From NCBI RefSeq assembly GCF_001552215.1, contig NZ_BCQT01000005.1:124001-188000 (forward strand): DNA of 64,000 nt, written 5' to 3'. The notes beneath the pieces are model-generated. The model was not told the origin of the DNA and did not search any database. It saw nothing but the letters and a program-made list of their open reading frames with translations. This DNA comes from Actinomadura macra NBRC 14102. GTDB lineage: Bacteria > Actinomycetota > Actinomycetes > Streptosporangiales > Streptosporangiaceae. Shown here one piece after another: positions 27,116 to 34,012 of this stretch; within the stretch, counting starts at the first letter, position 1; every line of letters starts with the position of its first letter. Both the position numbers and the translations under genes were made by a program.

Positions 27116-27145
27116 ACGAGGCGTCCCTTCCGGGGGGCGCCTCGT
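27116..27145. terminator. Hairpin between the convergent symporter and cupin genes
   Basis: ACGAGGCG (27116-27123) pairs with CGCCTCGT (27138-27145) around a 14-nt loop in the 64-nt convergent gap. It can serve both genes as a bidirectional terminator. Confidence 0.7.
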
Positions 27146-27160
27146 CCTGTCATGTGTTGC

Positions 27161-27574
27161 TCACGCGTGCAACGTCACCGCGTAGGCGGGGCCCGGGTTG
27201 GTGAACGCGTGGGTCCGGCTGCCGTGGACCCGCACCCGGTTCGCCTTCAGGGGCCGCTCGGTCACCCCGTCCGGCGCGATGACGACCTCGGCCAGCTCAC
27301 CGGCGATCAGTGTGCTGACCCGGGTCTTGCCGTGGACGTGCACGGTCGTGCGGTAGCCGGGCGGCCAGGTCGCCAGCCACGCGGGGACGCCGTCCACCTC
27401 GTCCAGCGAGATCGTGACGGGGACGGCGTCGAAGCCGACGAGCCGCCACCAGCCGCCGGGCCGTGCGGCGAGGTCATGGATGCGGGCCGCGAGCTGCCCG
27501 ACGGTGGGCGGACGGGCGGTGATGGTGCGTCCGTGCGGGTCGTCCTGACCACGCATGGTGAGATCGGGAACCAT
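27161..27574 (-). CDS. Cysteine dioxygenase-like cupin
   Basis: A 137-residue single-cupin protein. The pattern follows cysteine dioxygenases: WLATWPPGYRTTVHVHGKTR supplies two iron-ligand histidines (H79, H81), GELAE follows, and THAFTNPGPAYAVTLHA near the C-terminus supplies the third (H122) in the context seen in CDO (H-x-x-x-N, then A-V-S/T-L-H). Such enzymes oxidise cysteine or another thiol to the sulfinate. It is short and ends immediately after the last CDO motif, lacking the C-terminal extension of larger CDOs. A cysteine-rich leader peptide lies 40 nt upstream. The substrate may be a different thiol. Confidence 0.72.
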   Translation of the reverse strand: MVPDLTMRGQDDPHGRTITARPPTVGQLAARIHDLAARPGGWWRLVGFDAVPVTISLDEVDGVPAWLATWPPGYRTTVHVHGKTRVSTLIAGELAEVVIAPDGVTERPLKANRVRVHGSRTHAFTNPGPAYAVTLHA

Positions 27575-27613
27575 GTCCAGATGTCCTTCGGTGGTGGGGC
27601 CGGTGCGAAAGAT

Positions 27614-27691
27614 TCAGCGGCAACACGAAGGACACAGCGCGCTGGCCACACGGCGGAGAGCCACAGGGCCGAGAGACAGACGCGCAGACAT
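27614..27691 (-). CDS. Short cysteine-rich leader peptide upstream of the CDO-like gene
   Basis: A 25-codon ORF on the minus strand, ATG at 27691 and TGA at 27614-27616, 39 nt before the CDO-like start. Its C-terminal part VALRRVASALCPSCCR has three Cys codons among the last six and shares the R-[LV]-A-S-[VA]-L-C core with the leader at 25487. A TTGACA-like box lies about 30 nt upstream of the ATG (complement of 27722-27727); the ribosome-binding site is weak. It fits a cysteine-responsive leader; protein function is not expected. Confidence 0.65.
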   Translation of the reverse strand: MSARLSLGPVALRRVASALCPSCCR

Positions 27692-27815
27692 GGGTCCAGG
27701 AGACACTCAGTCACCGAGCGTTGTCAAGTCGATCGCGCGTGTTCACCGTCCGTCCACCATCGGGCCGCCGGAAACCGCGAGCATGCGGCCTTGAGATCAA
27801 CGGAACGGAGTCGCC

Positions 27816-29417
27816 ATGCCCCCTCGAAGCACGCTTCCGCAGAGCACGGTCCTTCACGAAACAGTGGTTCAAGACACGGACCGACGAGACGTGGACCGTC
27901 GGAGCGTTCTGCGCGGTGGCCTGATCGCGACCGGCGGGACCGCCGTCGCCCTGCTCGCCGGCGGCCCGGCCGCGGCCCTCGTCAGGGCGGACCGCCCCCG
28001 TCTGACCCACGGGGTGCAGAGCGGCGACGTGACCGCCCGTGAGGCGGTGGTGTGGGCCCGCGCGGACCGTCCGTCCCGGATGCTGGTCGAGTTGAGCGGC
28101 CGCCCGGACTTCCGGAACGCCCGCACGATCAAGGGTCCCGTCCTCACCCCCGACACGGACCTCACCGGCAAGACACTGCTGCGCGGCCTGCCGCCCGGCG
28201 AGGAGTTGCACTATCGCGTGCGCCTCGCCGACCTGGACGGCCGGCTCACGTCCGCGCCCGTCCCCGGCCGCCTGCGCACCGCGCCCCGCCGCCCCCAGGA
28301 CATCCGCTTCGTCTGGTCGGGCGACCTCGCGGGGCAGGGCTGGGGCATCGCCCCCGAGTTCGGCGGCTACCGCATCTTCAAGGCGATGGGCGCGCTGGAC
28401 CCCGACTTCTTCCTGTGCAGCGGTGACCTCGTCTACTCCGACGGCCCCCTCGCCGAGACGGTGAAGCTCCCGGACGGCCGCATCTGGCGCAACATCGTCA
28501 CCGCGGAGAAGGCCAAGGTCGCCGAGACGCTCCCCGAGTACCGCGGCCAGTTCCGCTACAACCTCCAGGACGCCAACCTCCAGGCGTTCAACGCCCGCGT
28601 CCCGACGATCTACCAGTGGGACGACCACGAGACCGTCAACAACTGGTACCCCGGCGAGATCCTCGACCTCCCGCAGTACACCGAGAAGCGCGTCGACGTC
28701 CTCGCCTCCCACGCCCGCCGGGCGATGTTCGAGTACACCCCGGTCAGGACCGCCCGGTCAGGCCGGCTCTACCGCAAGATCTCCTACGGCCCCCTGCTGG
28801 ACGTCTTCGTCCTGGACATGCGCACCTACAAGTCCCCGAACGACGCGAACAACTCCCCCACCCAGAAGGACGGGCTGCTGGGCGCCGAGCAGACCGCCTG
28901 GCTCAAGCGCGAACTCCGCCACTCCACGGCGACCTGGAAGGTCATCGCGAACGACCTCCCCCTCGGCCTGGTCGTCCCGGACGGAACCGCCCAGGAGGCC
29001 GCCGCGCAGGGCGACAACGGCGCCCCTCTCGGACGCGAACGCGAGATCGCCGACCTCCTCTCCTACGCCAAGAGGCACCGCGTCCGGAACATGGTCTGGC
29101 TCACCGCTGACGTCCACTACACGGCGGCCCACTACTACGACCCGTCCAAGGCCGCCTTCTCCGACTTCGACCCCTTCTGGGAATTCGTCTCGGGCCCGCT
29201 GAACGCCGGCGCCTTCGGTCCCAACACCCTTGACGGCACATTCGGACCACAGCTGAAGTTCGTCCAGGCTCCGCCGCACGCCAACACCTCACCCGCCGAG
29301 GGTTTCCAATTCTTCGGCGAAGTCGACATCAACGCCCGTTCCCAGGTCCTCACCGTCCGGCTGAGGAGTCTTGATGGGACGGCGCTTCACACCCAGGCTC
29401 TTACTCCGATCCGATAA
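27816..29417 (+). CDS. Tat-exported PhoD-like alkaline phosphatase/phosphodiesterase
   Basis: A 533-residue protein with a twin-arginine signal (DRRSVLRGGL, Arg28-Arg29, then a hydrophobic stretch ending near AAALVRA). A Fn3-like N-terminal domain begins LTHGVQSGDVTAREAVVWAR, typical of PhoD. Metal-site motifs include SGDLVYSDGP, QWDDHETVNNW, NDLPLG and LTADVHYTAAHYYDP. The family hydrolyses phosphomono- and diesters using Fe/Ca. The ATG at 27816 has GGAG upstream. It is divergent from the CDO-like gene. No Pho-box was identified by eye. Confidence 0.92.
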   Translation: MPPRSTLPQSTVLHETVVQDTDRRDVDRRSVLRGGLIATGGTAVALLAGGPAAALVRADRPRLTHGVQSGDVTAREAVVWARADRPSRMLVELSGRPDFRNARTIKGPVLTPDTDLTGKTLLRGLPPGEELHYRVRLADLDGRLTSAPVPGRLRTAPRRPQDIRFVWSGDLAGQGWGIAPEFGGYRIFKAMGALDPDFFLCSGDLVYSDGPLAETVKLPDGRIWRNIVTAEKAKVAETLPEYRGQFRYNLQDANLQAFNARVPTIYQWDDHETVNNWYPGEILDLPQYTEKRVDVLASHARRAMFEYTPVRTARSGRLYRKISYGPLLDVFVLDMRTYKSPNDANNSPTQKDGLLGAEQTAWLKRELRHSTATWKVIANDLPLGLVVPDGTAQEAAAQGDNGAPLGREREIADLLSYAKRHRVRNMVWLTADVHYTAAHYYDPSKAAFSDFDPFWEFVSGPLNAGAFGPNTLDGTFGPQLKFVQAPPHANTSPAEGFQFFGEVDINARSQVLTVRLRSLDGTALHTQALTPIR

Positions 29418-30044
29418 GAGCAGACGACAGTCTGCCAGAATCCCGCAAGATAGCAGCCCTTTCTGGAACCCACCGGACACCGTCACCCCCGCGAAAACCT
29501 GATCCCCGCCGCCGACGAGGTGCGGGCCCCGCCACGTCTCATCGTCCCGGGAGCCGGGCCGCTCCAGACTCGCCGCGCGAAGCACCAGCGAGCGGCGTAG
29601 CGCGTCGGCGACGGGCCCGCGCCCGATGCCCAGTCGGAATTGGGCAGGAGCATTAGGCAGCCGAAAGAACGGTCAGGCCGTCCTATCGAGAACTGGAACT
29701 CAGGGCGCACGCGGCCGGTTACTCGGGTTCCGGCGGCGAACGCGGTGTCCGCGCGGCCCCGAATCCGATGCAGCCTTTCATACGCGAGGCGGCGGATAAC
29801 GGGTGTCTGTCGGCGATCGGACCGGATCGGGCGCAACTATCCGAATCATAAATCGGAAGATTGGTGTGTAAACCGGACTTTTTCTGTCCAATTTTACTCA
29901 CCGCATACCCAAGGCTTACCTGTTCTATACAGCTTGGATGCGTAACTATTCACCACACGGAATGTCGATAATTCCGTGATCAGTTCTTGGTACGGCGGCC
30001 CGGCGGGTCACCTCCCCCGGTACACAAGATCAGAGGAGTGATAC
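29418..30044. other. 627-bp intergenic region before the lyase/transporter operon
   Basis: No convincing gene; the short frames present have skewed Arg/Pro/Ser composition and no start signals. The right part (about 29830-29990) is AT-richer than the flanks and probably carries the promoter of the isocitrate-lyase-superfamily operon; AGAGGAG before 30045 is that gene's ribosome-binding site. No operator or RNA motif identified. Confidence 0.5.
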
Positions 30045-30917
30045 GTGAATTACGGAGACGAGCTACGACGCGAGATCCTGTCGAATGGAGTCACCCCGCT
30101 CATCGGGGTGTTCGACATGTTCTCCGCCTCCGTCGCCGCGCAGCACTACAACGGCCTGTTCGTATCCGGCTTCGGGTTCGCCGCGTCCTACTACGGGTTG
30201 CCCGACATCGGCTTCATCGCCTGGCCGGACATGGTGGCCTTCGTGCAGCGGCTGCGGCTCGCCTTCCCCGGCAAGCACCTGCTGGTCGACATCGACGACG
30301 GCTACGTCGACCCCGAGGTCGCGTGCCATGTCATCGAGCAGCTGGAACTGATCGGCGCGTCCGGCGTGATCCTGGAGGACCAGCAGCGTCCGCGGCGCTG
30401 CGGGCATGTGGACGGCAAGCGGATCCTGCCGCTGCCGGAGTACCTGGAAAAGCTCGACATGGTGCTCAGCACCCGCAAGGACCTCGTCGTCGTCGCCCGC
30501 ACGGACGCCAGCGACGAAGAGGAGATCCTGGCCCGCGCCAAGGCGCTGGCGGAGACCGAGGCGGACGTCGTCCTGGTGGACGGCGTCCGCAGCATCGACT
30601 GGATCCACCGGGTCCGCGCGGTGATCGGCGACAAGCCGCTGCTGTTCAACCAGATCGCGGGCGGCAAGTCGCCGCGCGTCTCGCTGCCGGAGCTGGCCGA
30701 TCTGGGGGTGAACGTCGCCATCTACAGCACCCCCTGCCTGTTCGCGGCCCAGAGCGCCATGGACGAGGCGCTCCAGCGGCTCAAGGGGAACGAGGGCCGG
30801 CTGCCCGAGGTCACGGCCGGGAGCATCGGGGTCAAGGAGTCGCTCGCGCTGCTGGAACGCAACATCAGCCGGAACCATCCGAAGCTGGAAAGGGAACTGG
30901 CGGACGCCCTGGTGTGA
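30045..30917 (+). CDS. Isocitrate lyase/PEP mutase superfamily C-C lyase
   Basis: A 290-residue TIM-barrel enzyme. Metal-binding motifs are LLVDIDDGYVDP and ILEDQQRP, and the flexible gating loop RRCGHVDGK resembles the KKCGH loop of lyases that act on 2-methylisocitrate, isocitrate or dimethylmalate. PEP mutases have a different loop, so a lyase is favoured. The GTG start has AGAGGAG 6-7 nt upstream. It is followed after 43 nt by a BASS-family transporter and probably forms an operon with it, suggesting uptake and cleavage of an organic acid. The natural substrate is unknown. Confidence 0.8.
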   Translation: MNYGDELRREILSNGVTPLIGVFDMFSASVAAQHYNGLFVSGFGFAASYYGLPDIGFIAWPDMVAFVQRLRLAFPGKHLLVDIDDGYVDPEVACHVIEQLELIGASGVILEDQQRPRRCGHVDGKRILPLPEYLEKLDMVLSTRKDLVVVARTDASDEEEILARAKALAETEADVVLVDGVRSIDWIHRVRAVIGDKPLLFNQIAGGKSPRVSLPELADLGVNVAIYSTPCLFAAQSAMDEALQRLKGNEGRLPEVTAGSIGVKESLALLERNISRNHPKLERELADALV

Positions 30918-30960
30918 TCCGTCCGATGGCAGGCACGTCGGCCGACGAACGAGGAAACAC

Positions 30961-31953
30961 ATGCGTGCTGTCTCCGCGGTGATGACGCGGCTGCATATCG
31001 ATCCCTACATCGCGGCGATTCTCTGTTCGGTGGGAATCGCCGCGATGGTCCCGGCCAGGGGACGTGTCGCCGAGGCCCTCGACTGGACGGGCACGGTCGC
31101 GATCACCCTGTTGTTCTTCTTCTACGGTGCCCGGCTCTCCACCGCCGAGGCGTTGCGCGGATTGCGGCATTGGCGGCTGCACACGGCGATCTCGGCCGTG
31201 ACCTTCGTGGTCTTCCCGGTGCTCGGGATCACGTGCGCGCTCTTCCTGGAGGACGCGCTCCACGCGGGCGTCGTCTTCCTGTGCGTGCTGCCGTCCACCG
31301 TGCAGTCATCGATCACTCTCACCTCGATCGCGGGCGGCAACGAGGCGGGCGCCATCTGTAGCGCCTCGCTGTCCAACCTGGCCGGAGTGGTGCTGACGCC
31401 CCTGATGGCGGCGGCCCTCATCTCGGTGGAGGGCGGGTTCTCACTCGGCTCCATCGGCGACATCACGGTGCGGCTGCTGCTGCCGTTCCTGCTCGGGCAG
31501 TTCGTCCAGCGCTGGATCGGTGACCACGTGCGAGCCCGGCGCAAGCTGCTGGCGCGATACGACCGCGGCGTAATCCTGCTGGTCGTCTACACGGCGTTCA
31601 GCCAGGGCGTCGTCACCGGCGTCTGGGACGGCCTCGAAGCGGCGGAGCTGGGCGTCCTGGCGCTGGTCGTCGTCGGGCTGCTGGCCGTGGCGCTGACCAT
31701 CGCGGGGCTGATCTCGCGATTCGGCGGCTTCTCCGATGCCGACCGCATCGCCGTCCTGTTCTGCGGCTCGCAGAAGAGCCTGGCGAGCGGCCTCCCCATG
31801 GCGAGCGTCCTGTTCGCCGGCGCGGCGGTCAGCACCGCGGTGCTCCCGCTGATGCTCTACCACCAACTCCAGTTGCTGGTGTGTTCATGGCTCGCGCAGC
31901 GTTTCGCGAAACGTCCCGCGCCGGTGCCGCGACCCGCCGGCATCAGCACGTGA
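30961..31953 (+). CDS. Bile acid:sodium symporter (BASS)-superfamily transporter
   Basis: A 330-residue, roughly ten-helix membrane protein of the SBF-like type. Characteristic features are the FFFYGARLS segment, the polar break VLPSTVQSSITLTSIAGGNE near mid-protein and FCGSQKSLASGLPMASVLF in the second repeat, which form the crossed-helix ion and substrate site. The family transports bile acids, pantoate, pyruvate, 2-keto acids and other organic anions. The ATG at 30961 has GAGGAA upstream. The partner lyase gene suggests a carboxylate substrate. Confidence 0.88.
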   Translation: MRAVSAVMTRLHIDPYIAAILCSVGIAAMVPARGRVAEALDWTGTVAITLLFFFYGARLSTAEALRGLRHWRLHTAISAVTFVVFPVLGITCALFLEDALHAGVVFLCVLPSTVQSSITLTSIAGGNEAGAICSASLSNLAGVVLTPLMAAALISVEGGFSLGSIGDITVRLLLPFLLGQFVQRWIGDHVRARRKLLARYDRGVILLVVYTAFSQGVVTGVWDGLEAAELGVLALVVVGLLAVALTIAGLISRFGGFSDADRIAVLFCGSQKSLASGLPMASVLFAGAAVSTAVLPLMLYHQLQLLVCSWLAQRFAKRPAPVPRPAGIST

Positions 31954-31962
31954 GGGGACAGC

Positions 31963-32277
31963 ATGATCATCAAGGCCCTCGTGGGCGCCGTCCTCGTCGG
32001 CGTCATCGCCCTCGGGACCGCCGTTCCGGCATCGGCGGCACCTGGGGACGTCAACCTCAACATCTACAACGTCCACAACAGCGGCGAGGACGCGGGGAAC
32101 GACAGCATCCTGGAGATCGACCGATCACTGAACCTCGCGAAGGGCGACGGCAGCCCGGGGAGCGACATCATCAACGAGGTCGGTGGCGCCTCCAGCGGCA
32201 TGTCACCCGGGTCGACCAACGGCTCACTGACCGGGTCGTCAACCCATCTGGCGCCTGGTGACTCTGACGACGAGTGA
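31963..32277 (+). CDS. Small exported protein of unknown function
   Basis: A 104-residue protein with a clean signal peptide (IIKALVGAVLVGVIALGTAV, cleavage after ASA) and an acidic, Ser/Gly/Asn/Asp-rich mature region (about 78 residues) that contains no cysteine. It starts 9 nt after the transporter stop with GAGGGGA upstream, so it may be the last gene of that operon. I recognise no family; it looks disordered. It is not a chaplin, whose hydrophobic repeats are absent. Confidence 0.65.
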   Translation: MIIKALVGAVLVGVIALGTAVPASAAPGDVNLNIYNVHNSGEDAGNDSILEIDRSLNLAKGDGSPGSDIINEVGGASSGMSPGSTNGSLTGSSTHLAPGDSDDE

Positions 32278-32419
32278 CGGGTTTTCTTACCTTTCGGTCG
32301 TGTGATTTCAGGGCGAAGTCCGGAGATGTATGAGGTGACTCCGTTACGGTCAGTAAACAGACATCCACTCAGTGGGACGGACGCGAAGTCGACGCTCCGG
32401 AGGAGCAGTGACCCCCCAG

Positions 32420-32572
32420 ATGAGAACTGACGCGAATGAAATGTCCAACATGGACAAAGTCGATGTTCATCCTGATGTCCATAGACCCACCGAAACCGAT
32501 GAAGAGAAGATCCTCAGCGACCTGTACGGCGAACCGGACGCGGAAGGCACCTACCAGGGAGAGGACGTCTGA
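32420..32572 (+). CDS. Short acidic protein coupled to the CHAP hydrolase
   Basis: About 50 residues, polar and acidic (MDKVDVHPDVHRPTETDEEK at the centre), with no signal peptide or membrane segment. The stop overlaps the next start as TGATG, which is good evidence that it is translated and coupled to the CHAP-domain gene. The start is uncertain: GTG at 32408 is only 2-3 nt from GGAGGAG, ATG at 32420 is 14 nt from it, and ATG at 32441 has no site. Function unknown; a regulator, chaperone or inhibitor of the hydrolase is possible. Confidence 0.55.
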   Translation: MRTDANEMSNMDKVDVHPDVHRPTETDEEKILSDLYGEPDAEGTYQGEDV

Positions 32573-33282
32573 TGGGCACGGCGGCGGGAATGCTGGCCGA
32601 GGCCCGCAAGTCCCTCGGCATGTCGGGTCGTCCGAATAAGATCAGCCGAGAGTACGCGTCCCGACACGGAGACGAGTTCCTCAGCGCGTCCTGGTGCGAC
32701 ATGGCCGTCACCTACTGGGCGCGGCACAGCGGGAACTCCGACGCCGTCCTGCCCGGCGGGGACCGCGCCTACACCGTCTGGCACGCGGAGGACTTCCAGA
32801 AGGCCGGGCGCTGGCACAAGGGCACCACCGCCGAGGTCAACCGCGCCAAACCCGGCGACATCGTGTTCTTCGACTGGGACGAGACCAACTCGATCGGAGC
32901 GATCGACCACGTCGGCGTCGTCGAGAAGGTCCTCGGCGGCGGCCGGCTCCAGACCATCGAGGCCAACACCGCCAACGCCTGCAAGCGCCGCGTGCGCGGC
33001 TCCGGCGTCATCGCCGGGTACGGGCGGCCCGCCTACGGCGGGTCCGACTGGATGGAGAGCATGGTGAAGAAACTTCCGCAGCTCGCGAAGGGCGACACGG
33101 GCGAGCACGTCGAGAGCGTGCAGGGCCTGCTGGTCGCGCGCAGCCACCCCGAGATCCGCATGACGGGCAGGTTCGACGACGCGACGGAGGCGGCCGTGAA
33201 GGCGGTACAGAAGTGGGGCGGTGTCACCGCCGACGGCATCGTCGGGCCGAAGACCTGGCCCGTCCTGCTGCGCGTCCACTAG
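32572..33282 (+). CDS. CHAP-domain amidase/peptidase with C-terminal peptidoglycan-binding domain
   Basis: A 236-residue murein hydrolase. The CHAP domain shows the catalytic Cys in [14 protein letters not shown] (C42), His in IDHVGVV (H113) and the third polar residue in QTIEANT (E130). Residues about 165-236 form a PG_binding_1 domain ([17 protein letters not shown] ... [13 protein letters not shown]). There is no signal peptide, so release requires lysis, holin-like export or another secretion route, as in phage endolysins. No phage genes are nearby. The preceding 50-residue ORF is coupled by TGATG overlap. Confidence 0.88.
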   Translation: MGTAAGMLAEARKSLGMSGRPNKISREYASRHGDEFLSASWCDMAVTYWARHSGNSDAVLPGGDRAYTVWHAEDFQKAGRWHKGTTAEVNRAKPGDIVFFDWDETNSIGAIDHVGVVEKVLGGGRLQTIEANTANACKRRVRGSGVIAGYGRPAYGGSDWMESMVKKLPQLAKGDTGEHVESVQGLLVARSHPEIRMTGRFDDATEAAVKAVQKWGGVTADGIVGPKTWPVLLRVH

Positions 33283-33437
33283 AAAGTCTGGTGCGCGTGC
33301 ACCAGGGCCCATCAGTCCGCCACCCTGGGGTAAACAAATCTCAGCGGGGGCTAGTACACGCTTCAACCTCGGCATACGTTCGTTAGGTCGCTTCCACGGA
33401 GGTGGCCCCGATGACGTGGCCAGACCAGCGTGCTCCG

Positions 33438-33480
33438 CCCAGGGACGTCTCTCTCCAGCCAACCCCGAGACGTCCCTGGG
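33438..33480. promoter_or_regulatory. Perfect 14-bp inverted repeat ending 7 nt before coxS
   Basis: CCCAGGGACGTCTC (33438-33451) and GAGACGTCCCTGGG (33467-33480) are exact reverse complements separated by 15 nt. The right arm overlaps the GGGAGA ribosome-binding sequence of coxS (ATG at 33488). As RNA it would form a strong hairpin covering the ribosome-binding site; as DNA it could be an operator. Either would control the cox operon. Confidence 0.75.
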
Positions 33481-33487
33481 AGAACGC

Positions 33488-34012
33488 ATGCCACGTATCC
33501 GTGTCGAGGTCGATGGTGCGACGTATGAGGATGACGTCGAACCCCGCCTCCTTCTCGTCCACTACCTGCGCGACCGGCTGGGCAAGGTCGGCACCCCCGT
33601 CGGGTGCGACACCAGCAACTGCGGAGCCTGCACCGTCCTGATGGACGGGATGAGCGTGAAGAGCTGCTCCGTGCTCGCCGTCCAGGCCGACGGCCGCGAC
33701 ATCACGACCATCGAGGGGCTCGGGATCGACGGCACGGGGCATCCGATGCAGCGCGCCTTCCACGAAGAGCACGCGCTCCAGTGCGGCTACTGCACCCCCG
33801 GGATGATCATGGCGTCGATCGACCTGCTGCGGGAGAACGCCGACCCGTCCGAGGAGGAGATCCGCGAGGGCCTCGAAGGGAATCTGTGCCGCTGCACCGG
33901 CTACCAGAACATCGTCCGGGCCGTCCGGCGGGCGGCGGGCGAGATGCGCAGCCCCGCCGAACCGGAATCCGGGGAACGGCCCCGGTCCGCTGAGCGGGAG
34001 GTCACGCCATGA
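33488..34012 (+). CDS. coxS: [2Fe-2S] small subunit of a CoxL-family molybdenum hydroxylase
   Basis: A 174-residue iron-sulfur subunit. The plant-type ferredoxin cluster is seen in [16 protein letters not shown] with its fourth Cys in KSCSVL, and the second cluster in [10 protein letters not shown] and [11 protein letters not shown], exactly as in CO dehydrogenase and xanthine dehydrogenase small subunits. A Pro/Glu/Arg-rich C-terminal extension follows. The ATG at 33488 follows GGGAGA and an inverted repeat. First gene of coxS-L-M; its stop overlaps coxL as ATGA. Confidence 0.93.
   Translation: MPRIRVEVDGATYEDDVEPRLLLVHYLRDRLGKVGTPVGCDTSNCGACTVLMDGMSVKSCSVLAVQADGRDITTIEGLGIDGTGHPMQRAFHEEHALQCGYCTPGMIMASIDLLRENADPSEEEIREGLEGNLCRCTGYQNIVRAVRRAAGEMRSPAEPESGERPRSAEREVTP

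Noticed and set aside
29418..30044. Possible gene or pseudogene remnant in this gap
   Set aside because: Several frames of 60-117 codons exist, but composition and lack of start signals do not support any; a blastx search would be decisive.
32278..32419. c-di-AMP (ydaO-type) riboswitch before the CHAP hydrolase
   Set aside because: Such riboswitches often precede actinobacterial wall hydrolases, but the conserved ydaO core sequences are not visible in this short 142-nt gap.
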